Origin: Flammeovirgaceae bacterium UBA2338
GTDB lineage: Bacteria > Bacteroidota > Bacteroidia > Cytophagales > Cyclobacteriaceae
Length of the DNA stretch: 64,000 nt
Assembly (NCBI GenBank): GCA_002344795.1
Contig: DDUM01000047.1
Coordinates: forward strand, 39,722-103,721
Reading direction: 5' to 3'
Shown here: positions 1 to 6,959 of the stretch, piece after piece
How positions within the stretch are numbered: the first letter of the stretch is position 1
Layout: every line of letters begins with the position of its first letter
Program-made: the position numbers and the translations under genes
The notes under the pieces: model-generated
What the model saw: the letters and a program-made list of their open reading frames with translations, nothing else
Database searches by the model: none
What the model was told of the DNA's origin: nothing

Positions 1-2
1 AT

Positions 3-878
3 GCTACCAAGCCGGGCTCGGTTGCAAGTGATGGAAGTGGACGCAATGGTCTGTTTACTTCTAAGTTGCTGAAATACATGAATTCCGAAGGGTTGAATAT
101 TGAACAAGTATTTAAGAATGTAGCGCGCGATGTTGCCATCGCCTCTGGCGATACCCAACGCCCCTGGATTGCCTCCGATTATACTGGAGATTTTTTCTTC
201 ACCCCCGTTTCGGAAGTATTGGATACCAAATTAGTAACTAAGCCTATTGTAAAACCCGAACCGGTTGCTCCGACTATTGCAATTGCGAAAGACTATACCC
301 ATAGTGAAACTAGTGGGTACAGCGTAAAGGTTGGTATGCAAACATGGTTTAGTAAAAACCTGAATGTCGATCACTTTGCTAATGGCGACCCGATACCTGA
401 GGCCAGAACCCCAGAGGAATGGAGCAGGGCAGACGCAAATAAACTACCTGCCTGGTGCTACTATGATAGTGATCCTTTAAACGGACAAACCTATGGGAAA
501 CTGTATAATTGGTATGCAGTAAATGACTCACGGGGTCTGGCACCAAAAGGCTGGCACATACCCAACAATAAAGAATGGACTGTATTAATTGAATATTTAG
601 GAGGCGAAGCAACAGCCGGCCTATCTATAAAAAGCACCACCGCTTGGGATGAGAATGGAAACGGGAACAACAGCAGCGGTGTTGAGGCCCTTCCGGGAGG
701 CTATCGTAACCCTGATGGAACGTTCGGCCCCCTCGGCAAATACAGTAACTGGTGGAGTTCTTCAGAATATAATTCTTATAGTGCCTGGTATTATCTGCTG
801 AGTTATTCGAATAATGGGGTAGGCAGAAGCAGTTATAGTAAAGGTTGTGGTATTTCTGTTCGTTGTGTACGGGATTAA
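3..878 (+). CDS. Caspase-like (C14) domain fused to FISUMP domain, 5' partial
   Basis: The frame is open from base 3 without a start codon, so the gene begins outside the window. The first ~65 residues (ATKPGSVASDGSGRNGLFTS, then KLLKYM...EQVFK..V...V...SGDTQRPW..S..TGDFFF) match the C-terminal end of bacterial caspase-like peptidase C14 domains. A short linker leads into a Fibrobacter-succinogenes-type paralogous (FISUMP) domain: VGMQTWFSKNLNV, GKLYNWYAV, LAPKGWHIPNNKEW, LPGGYRNPDG, WWSSSEY, and the terminal SVRCVRD. FISUMP domains resemble C-type-lectin/sulfatase-modifying-factor folds and are typical of surface proteins in Bacteroidota. The catalytic His/Cys of the caspase domain lie off the window, so activity cannot be judged. 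A TTG at 66 could be mistaken for a start, but the homology continues upstream of it. Confidence 0.8.
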   Translation, partial: ATKPGSVASDGSGRNGLFTSKLLKYMNSEGLNIEQVFKNVARDVAIASGDTQRPWIASDYTGDFFFTPVSEVLDTKLVTKPIVKPEPVAPTIAIAKDYTHSETSGYSVKVGMQTWFSKNLNVDHFANGDPIPEARTPEEWSRADANKLPAWCYYDSDPLNGQTYGKLYNWYAVNDSRGLAPKGWHIPNNKEWTVLIEYLGGEATAGLSIKSTTAWDENGNGNNSSGVEALPGGYRNPDGTFGPLGKYSNWWSSSEYNSYSAWYYLLSYSNNGVGRSSYSKGCGISVRCVRD

Positions 879-1053
879 TTTACTTGACTATTTGGTTATT
901 TGTTGTGCATAACTCAAAAAATCAATCTGTCAACTTTAATATTTAAAACAAACAGGGATATCAATGGATATTGCTCTTCAGGCAGGAGTTTGGTTTACTG
1001 GTGATGAAGGTTGAGGTCTAAGCCCAAGAAAAGTGGAAATATGATACTTTACG

Positions 1054-1073
1054 ATATGCTTTTAAGAACATAT
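1054..1073. promoter_or_regulatory. ModE-box-like inverted repeat 1
   Basis: ATATGC at 1054-1059 and ACATAT at 1068-1073 form an inverted repeat with an 8-base spacer, preceded by CG. A second copy with identical geometry lies at 1435-1454. The known ModE box of Enterobacteria (CGnTATrTA...TACATAACG type) has a similar outline. The site overlaps the start codon of the ModE-like gene, which suggests autorepression. Function is inferred. Confidence 0.45.
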
Positions 1074-1419
1074 GGCTAAGAAAACCAAGAACAATGTAGT
1101 CTTCAGGATTTGGTTCTTTGTTGACGATGAAAAACTGTTGGGTAAAGGACGCGTGGAACTTCTCGAGAGAATAGAGAAGGGTGGTTCAATTGCCAGTGCG
1201 GCCAAGGAAATGAAAATGTCTTATCGCCAGGCTTGGCAAATGGTGAGTGAAATGAATCAAAGAGCAAGAAAGAAATTGGTAGTGAAGCAACTCGGTGGGA
1301 AAAGCGGGGGTGGAGCTACTGTTACAGAGGAGGGGAAAGAAGCCATTAAATGTTTTAGAGAGCTTGAGAACAAGACGAGGATGTTTTTGGAAAAGGAGTA
1401 TAAAAAATTAAAATTTTAA
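1072..1419 (+). CDS. ModE-like winged-helix regulator (DNA-binding domain only)
   Basis: 115 residues. The motifs LLERIEKGGSIASAAKEM.MSYRQAW and KQLGGKSGGGATVTEEG are those of the LysR-type winged helix in ModE, the molybdate-responsive repressor. E. coli ModE is about 260 residues with two C-terminal Mop domains that bind molybdate. This protein has none, so it either senses something else or binds DNA without a molybdate ligand. ATG 1072 is chosen because MAKKTKNN gives the usual length for one-domain homologues. The next gene encodes a molybdopterin-fold lipoprotein and carries a matching palindrome in front of it, which links the two. Confidence 0.8.
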   Translation: MAKKTKNNVVFRIWFFVDDEKLLGKGRVELLERIEKGGSIASAAKEMKMSYRQAWQMVSEMNQRARKKLVVKQLGGKSGGGATVTEEGKEAIKCFRELENKTRMFLEKEYKKLKF

Positions 1420-1434
1420 AATTTTTATATAACG

Positions 1435-1454
1435 ATATGTATTATAAAACATAT
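1435..1454. promoter_or_regulatory. ModE-box-like inverted repeat 2
   Basis: ATATGT at 1435-1440, 8-base spacer, ACATAT at 1449-1454, flanked by CG and TG. It lies 38 bp before the molybdopterin-fold lipoprotein gene and matches the repeat at 1054-1073 in sequence and spacing. It is a candidate operator for the ModE-like protein. Binding is inferred. Confidence 0.45.
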
Positions 1455-1492
1455 TGAAAGGAGAATAGATCATAAACTAAACCATCAGATAA

Positions 1493-2107
1493 ATGAAAAA
1501 TTCAGTAATCGTGCTTTTAGTGTTCCTTATTGCGTTCACATTTGGTAGTTGTAATAATTCCAAAACTTCTGAGCAAAAAGAGAATGAAGCGATCTCAACA
1601 AAAGCCTCACTTACGGCAAATGTAAATAACTCCGTGAAAGACGCTTCTCATGCAGATAACGTAAAGTATATTAGTAAAGAGGTGGAGGTTAAGGGTGATG
1701 TAGAATTCCCCTTCACATTTACAGTTGATGCGTTAAAGAAAATGAACGTTGTAACTATTGAGGACTTTGTGGTGGTGTGCCAAAGCGGTTCTGAAGTAAA
1801 AGAAAATAAATCCAGTAAAGGTGTTTTGCTCAAGGATATCCTGGAGAAAGCAAAAATAATACAAACCAATCACAAAGATCGAAACTTTTATATTGTAGCA
1901 AGAGCAACAGATAACTATATGGCCACATTTTCCTGGGCTGAAATTTTTAATAACCCAACGGGCGAAAATGTTTATATCATATTCGAAGAAAATGGCATAC
2001 CGATAAAAAATCAGGGTGATATGATTTTAATTTGTAAGAACGATATTAAAACCGGCCCCCGTCATGTAACGTGGTTAAAAAGTATTGAGATAAAAAGGGT
2101 AAACTAA
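1493..2107 (+). CDS. Lipoprotein with sulfite-oxidase-type molybdopterin fold
   Basis: 204 residues. The N-terminus (VLLVFLIAFTFGSC) is a lipoprotein signal with Cys at about residue 20, followed by a Ser/Asn/Lys-rich linker. The rest resembles the molybdopterin-binding domain of sulfite oxidase/YedY: VTIEDFVVVCQSGSEV holds the Cys at the position that ligates molybdenum in that family, then GVLLKDILEKA, ARATDNYMATFSWAEIF and GPRHVTWLKSIEI. It is much shorter than YedY, so it may bind cofactor or a degradation product without being a full oxidoreductase. It would be anchored in the periplasm or outer membrane. The ModE-like gene and paired palindromes just upstream support a molybdenum connection. 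Confidence 0.65.
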   Translation: MKNSVIVLLVFLIAFTFGSCNNSKTSEQKENEAISTKASLTANVNNSVKDASHADNVKYISKEVEVKGDVEFPFTFTVDALKKMNVVTIEDFVVVCQSGSEVKENKSSKGVLLKDILEKAKIIQTNHKDRNFYIVARATDNYMATFSWAEIFNNPTGENVYIIFEENGIPIKNQGDMILICKNDIKTGPRHVTWLKSIEIKRVN

Positions 2108-2126
2108 TTTCCTGTTAGTTACAGCA

Positions 2127-2873
2127 TCAGCTTTGTTTAAGAAGTTCTTTTTCCAGTTTCAAAGCTTTTGGGAACAAGATATTGTTTTCAAGATGAATGT
2201 GCTGATGAAGATCACTCTGGAATTCTTGCAACTTGGCAAAAAGTACACGGTATGACATACACGCATCATGAGGAGGTGTAAAGCGACTGCTTAAGTCCTC
2301 AATCGATTCCATTGCACTGCCAGCCGAAGTGTGCTCGGCTTCCATCATATTGATCGGATTGGCTATAGTACCAAATGGTGGTGGGTTTATGGATTCATTA
2401 TTTTTTTTGGCTTGTGCTAATTTTTTAATATAGGGGAATAGTATGTTCTCCTCTTTTTGCATGTGCATAGTAAGTTCCTCAATAACTTCCTGGGTGTATT
2501 GTTCTATCTCGATAAGTTCAGGATGATGATCTCCATGTACCCGGGCTACTTTTATACTCAGTTCGTCAAGAAAAGGAATGGCCGATGTCACATACTTGTG
2601 GTGATTGTTCACAATGTAGTCAACCAAAAAATCCAGTTCCCAATTGTTGAAATTATGCGTATTGGTTGTACCTCTACCTTCTACTTCCCTGAGTTCTGAT
2701 TCAATTTTGCTAACATCTATATTTTTCTTTGAACAGGCCTCTGCCACCGTTCTCTTGCCTCCGCAACAAAAGTCAATGCCGTATTTTTTAAAGACCTCTG
2801 CCTTCCGCCAATCATTTGATACTAATTCGCCTATGCTTGGTGCTTGTGTAGGAATTATATTTGATGTTTCCAT
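2127..2873 (-). CDS. ric: Iron-sulfur cluster repair di-iron protein (RIC/ScdA/YtfE), copy 1
   Basis: 248 residues. The N-terminal ScdA_N domain shows GELVSNDWRKAEVFKKYGID followed by the FCCGGKRTVAEAC Cys pair. The C-terminal hemerythrin-like four-helix bundle supplies di-iron ligands (VNNHHKYV, VHGDHHPEL, MHMQKEENILFPY, MEAEH, HQHIHLENNILFPKA). RIC proteins restore Fe-S clusters damaged by nitric oxide or peroxide and act in the cytoplasm. It is divergent from the DGC-domain gene, with a 189 bp intergenic region holding several palindromes. A second RIC of the same architecture lies at 35011-35751. Confidence 0.92.
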   Translation of the reverse strand: METSNIIPTQAPSIGELVSNDWRKAEVFKKYGIDFCCGGKRTVAEACSKKNIDVSKIESELREVEGRGTTNTHNFNNWELDFLVDYIVNNHHKYVTSAIPFLDELSIKVARVHGDHHPELIEIEQYTQEVIEELTMHMQKEENILFPYIKKLAQAKKNNESINPPPFGTIANPINMMEAEHTSAGSAMESIEDLSSRFTPPHDACMSYRVLFAKLQEFQSDLHQHIHLENNILFPKALKLEKELLKQS

Positions 2874-2941
2874 GGTATTAGCTGTGTTAATAAATTGTTC
2901 TAATAAAATTTAAAATTGCGAAATGCTATTTGTAATTTTTA

Positions 2942-2953
2942 TGACCGTGGTCA
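2942..2953. promoter_or_regulatory. 12-bp palindrome in the divergent RIC/DGC promoter region
   Basis: TGACCGTGGTCA has 5-base arms TGACC/GGTCA around GT. It lies 69 bp upstream of the RIC start. The outline fits a dimeric regulator such as a Crp/Fnr protein, but no regulator can be assigned. A looser inverted repeat (AAAAAGG...CCTTTTT) follows at 2974-2995. Confidence 0.35.
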
Positions 2954-3006
2954 GTTTATGTAAATAGTTGATAAAAAGGATAAATACACCTTTTTATTTG
3001 AGTTTC

Positions 3007-3043
3007 AAATAAAAGACAAAATTATCCTTATTTATTATATTTG
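3007..3043 (+). promoter_or_regulatory. Promoter with Rrf2-type operator for the DGC/thioesterase pair
   Basis: An imperfect inverted repeat AAATAAAAGACA (3007-3018), 4-base spacer, TATCCTTATTT (3023-3033) is followed by TATATTTG (3036-3043), a good Bacteroidota -7 element. The repeat has the same arm logic and 4-base spacer as the perfect site at 30391-30432 next to the Rrf2 gene. A diverged copy of the whole segment stands before nadB at 5131-5167. Confidence 0.5.
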
Positions 3044-3062
3044 TACAATTTATTAACAGGAT

Positions 3063-3464
3063 ATGGCTGAAATAGAGGATTTGACGAAACCACTGGTTTA
3101 TTCATGCTCGGGATGTTCGAGTGCGGCTCAAATGGCCAATTACTTGGCTATAAGGCTTGATCGCAGTGGACTGGCAGAGATGTCTTGTATAGCCGGTGTA
3201 GGTGGAAACGTGAAAAACCTGGTGAGGACAGCCAAATCGGGACGAAAATTGATAGCAATCGATGGTTGTCCTTTGGCTTGTGTTAAAGCCTGTTTGAGCA
3301 ATCACTCATTACAACCAGACTTACATTTTGAATTAAAGGAAATGGGTGTAGCCAAAAAACAAGGGGAGGATTTTGACAAGGCAGAGGCAGAAGAGATTCT
3401 CGAAAAAATTGGCAGTGAGGTGGAATTAAGGCTTTATTTACATACTGAAAAGGAGCGGGCATAG
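3063..3464 (+). CDS. DGC-domain putative zinc-binding protein
   Basis: 133 residues. YSCSGCSSAAQMANYLA at the N-terminus and IDGCPLACVKACL mid-protein are the Cys motifs of the DGC family, annotated as putative zinc-binding proteins. Biochemical function is not established. The C-terminal ~40 residues are a charged helix. It starts 20 bp after a TATATTTG promoter element and ends immediately before the thioesterase GTG start, so the two are co-transcribed. Its divergent partner is an NO-damage repair protein, which suggests a role in metal or redox stress. Confidence 0.75.
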   Translation: MAEIEDLTKPLVYSCSGCSSAAQMANYLAIRLDRSGLAEMSCIAGVGGNVKNLVRTAKSGRKLIAIDGCPLACVKACLSNHSLQPDLHFELKEMGVAKKQGEDFDKAEAEEILEKIGSEVELRLYLHTEKERA

Positions 3465-3917
3465 GTGAAGAAAGAACGAGCACCCAAATATTCTAAAACG
3501 ATTAAAACGGAAGTAGTATGCCCTAATGATACTAATCCAATGGGTATTTTGCAGGGTGGACGCTTGGTGCAGTGGATGGATATTGCAGCCGCGGTGTGCG
3601 CCCAAACCCATGCAGGAAAAATTTGTGTTACCGCATCTATTGATACTGTTAGCTTTAAACGACCTGCATATGTGGGTGAGATACTGACCATTGAAGCAAA
3701 GATTACGCGTGCTTTTACTACCTCTATGGAAATAATGGTTTCAGCATGGTCAAAAAGTGTCTCCAGTACGAGGAAACATTTGATCAGTGAATCTTATTTT
3801 ACTTTTGTTGCAATAGACGAAGAAGGAAAAGTGTCTCCTGTTAATGCAGTAAAGCCCATAACGCCAGAGGATCGTAAGCATTATGACGAGGCCTGGAAAA
3901 GAAAGAAACGAAAATAG
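3465..3917 (+). CDS. Hotdog-fold acyl-CoA thioesterase (YciA/BACH type)
   Basis: 150 residues, one hotdog domain. CPNDTNPMGILQGGRLVQWMD carries the Asn/Asp and Gly-Gly active-site region of this family, followed by VTASIDTVSFKRPAYVGE and ITRAFTTSMEI. It would hydrolyse acyl-CoA in the cytosol. The GTG start directly abuts the stop of the DGC gene; the next ATG would remove conserved residues. The last codons overlap a degenerate nadB start at 3883, the same overlap seen in decayed form at 5376. That shows the thioesterase once ran directly into nadB. Confidence 0.85.
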   Translation: MKKERAPKYSKTIKTEVVCPNDTNPMGILQGGRLVQWMDIAAAVCAQTHAGKICVTASIDTVSFKRPAYVGEILTIEAKITRAFTTSMEIMVSAWSKSVSSTRKHLISESYFTFVAIDEEGKVSPVNAVKPITPEDRKHYDEAWKRKKRK

Positions 3918-4112
3918 GTATTCCGATGTGTTGATTATCGGTGCCGGTATTGTTGGGCTATGCCTCAGAGTCAAAATAGCACAAGGATTCCCTGAAAAAA
4001 GGTGGTAATTCTTTCCAAAGATAAACCCGGTGAATCCAATACGCGATATAGATTTATGTGCTAATGCTGAGGGACACGGATACGATTTGGGAATGGCGTT
4101 TAATCTCGGCTA
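3883..4112 (+). pseudogene. Remnant of the 5' end of nadB (copy A)
   Basis: ATG at 3883 opens MTRPGKERNENRYSDVLIIG, almost identical to the start of the intact nadB at 5376. The frame stops at TGG-TAA near 4005. After a frameshift the homology continues as VVILSKDKPGESNTRYR, then hits another stop near 4060; a weak trace (YDLG) may persist to about 4112. The rest of the gene is gone. This is the lost half of a duplicated thioesterase-nadB unit. Confidence 0.85.
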
Positions 4113-4176
4113 AGAAAACCTATTCGCAAAGTATCTTTTCAAGGTAGTATTCGCTAGAATATTGTTGAAGCAGAGT

Positions 4177-5007
4177 TTAGACCTTTTCCACAACGTTGGT
4201 TTTGCTTTCGAAATCTACACTTTGGATAAGTAATTTTCTGAATCGCTCAATAAACCTTGCAGTTTGTGCACCATCCAGAATATCATGATCCATCGCAATA
4301 GTAATGCAGACCATCTCCTTTTTCACTATTATATCGTCTTCAAAAGCAGGGACATATCGAATACCTCCGACCATAGCGGTAAGTACGTGTGGGGTAATCG
4401 GCACAATCCAACCTGTAAGATTATGACTAAACATGCCCATCGAAGAGAACCCAACCGTGCCATTGAATTTTTTTTTAATGAATGGGTTTTTAAAGATGTG
4501 TACAAGTGCCCACCTGCGTAAAAAGCCTACACGCTTGATCACTGCATTGAGCCTTTTCTTTTGCAGCATCTCTTTACTGTCAATCAAATCAGTAGAAGAT
4601 CTTGACTTGGCGCTTTTAATCTCTTCAGAAATATCAAAAACCGACTTGTAATTGGCTTTCCTAAGAACATAACCTACCGGCATGGGAACACCATTAACAT
4701 TACGCTCAACCATCGTTGCTACATCCACATCATCAAAAACCACGAGCTTATTTCCCTTTCTATATGCCTGCATAATTTTGTTTTCCGCCACAGCCTGTGC
4801 AAAACAGTATAGCAAATAACCTGTGAGTGACGCATGTCTTTTTGCCACACGTCTGGCCTTGCGCATATTTTCCCGGATTCCAGTGATGTCAAAGTCCATA
4901 ACAGCATAGGCGGTGTGTTTGGATTTGCCTATTCTAAGGAAATCAACAATTTGCTTTCGTTCCAGTGAAAAAGGAATACTGGTATGTTTCGGTAATATTG
5001 AATTCAT
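4177..5007 (-). CDS. Stand-alone 2-oxoacid dehydrogenase acyltransferase-like protein
   Basis: 276 residues with only the catalytic E2 fold: no lipoyl or subunit-binding domain. The conserved region GTVGFSSMGMF, VGGIRYVPAFEDD and ITIAMDHDILDGAQTARF carries the His-x3-Asp-Gly active-site motif (HDILDG in place of the usual HRVVDG). Such stand-alone acyltransferases are common in Bacteroidota, and their substrate is unknown. It lies antisense between the two halves of the thioesterase/nadB duplication, so it was inserted or trapped there. No partner dehydrogenase genes are nearby. Confidence 0.8.
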   Translation of the reverse strand: MNSILPKHTSIPFSLERKQIVDFLRIGKSKHTAYAVMDFDITGIRENMRKARRVAKRHASLTGYLLYCFAQAVAENKIMQAYRKGNKLVVFDDVDVATMVERNVNGVPMPVGYVLRKANYKSVFDISEEIKSAKSRSSTDLIDSKEMLQKKRLNAVIKRVGFLRRWALVHIFKNPFIKKKFNGTVGFSSMGMFSHNLTGWIVPITPHVLTAMVGGIRYVPAFEDDIIVKKEMVCITIAMDHDILDGAQTARFIERFRKLLIQSVDFESKTNVVEKV

Positions 5008-5130
5008 CTACCTGTTGCTTAACAATTTAATTTACGAGATTCAGATAAATTAAAATTAGTTTGACGTTGGTGTGTTTCACCGATTATTATGGATAAATAC
5101 AGTTTACCCATTACATGAATATTTAAAGTT

Positions 5131-5167
5131 TATAAAAAGACAAATATATCTTTAATTACTACATTTG
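5131..5167 (+). promoter_or_regulatory. Promoter with Rrf2-type operator for nadB operon (copy B)
   Basis: ATAAAAAGACA, 4-base spacer AATA, TATCTTTAA, then TACATTTG (5160-5167) as the -7 element. It aligns nearly base for base with 3007-3043, so it is the second copy of the DGC promoter, now serving nadB after internal deletion. The conserved half-sites (GACA 5139-5142, TATC 5147-5150) suggest selection on regulator binding. Confidence 0.5.
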
Positions 5168-5198
5168 CACAAATATTTATATTAATAGGATTGAGGAT

Positions 5199-5407
5199 AA
5201 ATTACTCGTGTGGTTTACTAACGCCTTTGGAAATAGTGGTTCGAACATGATCAAATATTACTTTTCGCACAAAATAATTGATCAGCAAATCCTATTGCAA
5301 TTTTGATTTCATGGTTTAATGATGTGTCTCCAGTTAATCCATTAAAACCATTAACGCCCGCTGATCGTATGCATTATGACGAAGCCTGGAAAAGAAAGAA
5401 ACGAAAA
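5199..5407 (+). pseudogene. Remnant of the thioesterase 3' end (copy B)
   Basis: ATTACTCGTG at 5199 resumes homology with the middle of the intact thioesterase (ATTACGCGTG near 3703). It continues through scattered matches (TTTACTA, GGAAATAGTGGTT, TTGATCAG) into VSPVNPLKPLTPADR.HYDEAWKRKKRK, which closely matches the intact C-terminus. The stop codon is lost and frames are broken upstream. The scar forms the untranslated leader of nadB. Confidence 0.85.
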
Positions 5408-6959
5408 CAAGTATTCCGATGTATTGATTATTGGTGCTGGAATTGCAGGCCTTTGTCTCGGAATCAAAATAGCACAACGATTTTGTGATAAAAAAATAGT
5501 CATCCTATCTAAAGACAGACCCGGTGAGTCCAATACACGATATGCACAAGGGGGTATAGCTGTAGTAACTGATTTGAAAAAAGATTCTTTTCAGCAACAT
5601 ATTGCAGATACACTGCTTGCAGGCGATGGTCTCTGTAATGAAGAAGTCGTAAGGTGTGTGGTAAAGGAGGGGCCAGATCGATTAAAAGAATTAGAGGAGT
5701 GGGGAACTGTATTTGACAAGTCTTCTTATGGCCTTGATTTGGGTTTAGAAGGAGGACATTCCGCTCATCGGATTATACACAAAAAAGATAAAACGGGTTT
5801 TCATATAATAGATTCCTTATTGCGTATGATAGCCAGGTTTCCAAATGTGGAAATTCTTTGGAATACGCTTGCCGTGGACTTACTTACAGCTGAAGACAAG
5901 GAAAATAATCAATGTATTGGGGCGACTTATATTCCCAATAACTCAAATAAAATTCGATCCATTCAGTCTTCATTTACTGTTTTGTCCACCGGGGGCATCG
6001 GCCAGATTTATAGCGTAACTACAAATCCTAATATTGCAACGGGAGACGGTATTGCAATAGCATACCGTGCGGGAGCTAAAATTCGTGACATGCAATTTGT
6101 GCAATTTCACCCTACGGCATTAGATGCACCTAAAGAGGATACTACTTTTCTGATTTCGGAAGCCCTGCGCGGGTTTGGTGCCTATTTGATTACACGTGAT
6201 GGTAATCGGTTCATGTTCAAATACGATAAGAGAGGAGAGATGGCTTCCCGTGATATTGTGTCAAGAGCGATCTTCAATGAATCATTGTATCAGCCGGTGT
6301 ATATTGATTGCCGTCATCTTGATAAAAGAGACTTGATAACACATTTTCCTAATATCTACCAAAAGTGTCTCTCTTTAGGGTTGGATATCACTTGTGAGTT
6401 AGTACCTGTTCTACCGGCTGCTCACTACCTGTGCGGAGGAATTGACACCAACCTTTGCGCACAAACATCAATTAATGGACTATACGCCATTGGAGAATGC
6501 GCTCGCACCGGTTTGCACGGGGCTAATCGGCTTGCTTCTAATTCTTTATTGGAAGCTTTGGTGTTTGCACATTTTTGTTTTCAGGATATTGAAACGCGCA
6601 TGTTTCGCTTTGTTGAGACAGTATTTCCTTCCGAGATACTTATTATTCACAATAGCCCTTCCGATAAACTTTTGGCCATTCAATCAAAACTAAAATTGAC
6701 GATGTCGGAGAAAGCCGGAATAATCAGAACAAATGAGGGATTAATGGCTGGCTTGGATATAGTGAGAGAATTAAGCGTTGAGCTGGAATTGGTTTTTCAG
6801 GAATTTGGTATGTCTTGGATGTTTTGTGAAACAAGAAATTTACTGATAGTAGCTACTCTTGTTTTACAACAGTCACTTAATCAGAAAGAGAATAGAGGAA
6901 CGTTTTATAATTATGACAATCAAGAGGTAGTTAACCCAATACTGAAGCATCATGTCTAA
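5376..6959 (+). CDS. nadB: L-aspartate oxidase
   Basis: 527 residues. It oxidises L-aspartate to iminoaspartate, the first step of NAD synthesis, using FAD and either oxygen or fumarate. Seen: FAD-binding VLIIGAGIAGLCLGIK, NTRYAQGGIA, LGLEGGHSAHRI, the active-site segment VQFHPTAL, SEALRGFGAYL, HYLCGGIDTN and LHGANRLASNSLLEA; the C-terminal helical domain ends with KENRGTFYN. ATG 5376 is supported by the duplicate start at 3883. It overlaps ctaA by 8 bp. Quinolinate synthase and nadC are not in the window, so this placement with redox-stress genes is unusual. Confidence 0.95.
   Translation: MTKPGKERNENKYSDVLIIGAGIAGLCLGIKIAQRFCDKKIVILSKDRPGESNTRYAQGGIAVVTDLKKDSFQQHIADTLLAGDGLCNEEVVRCVVKEGPDRLKELEEWGTVFDKSSYGLDLGLEGGHSAHRIIHKKDKTGFHIIDSLLRMIARFPNVEILWNTLAVDLLTAEDKENNQCIGATYIPNNSNKIRSIQSSFTVLSTGGIGQIYSVTTNPNIATGDGIAIAYRAGAKIRDMQFVQFHPTALDAPKEDTTFLISEALRGFGAYLITRDGNRFMFKYDKRGEMASRDIVSRAIFNESLYQPVYIDCRHLDKRDLITHFPNIYQKCLSLGLDITCELVPVLPAAHYLCGGIDTNLCAQTSINGLYAIGECARTGLHGANRLASNSLLEALVFAHFCFQDIETRMFRFVETVFPSEILIIHNSPSDKLLAIQSKLKLTMSEKAGIIRTNEGLMAGLDIVRELSVELELVFQEFGMSWMFCETRNLLIVATLVLQQSLNQKENRGTFYNYDNQEVVNPILKHHV

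Noticed and set aside
879..1071. A gene between the FISUMP protein and the ModE-like gene
   Set aside because: No open frame of useful length and no RNA structure recognised.
5303..5488. A 61-residue gene after the nadB promoter
   Set aside because: Its first half is the thioesterase scar and its second half is out of frame with nadB; it is a by-product of the duplication.
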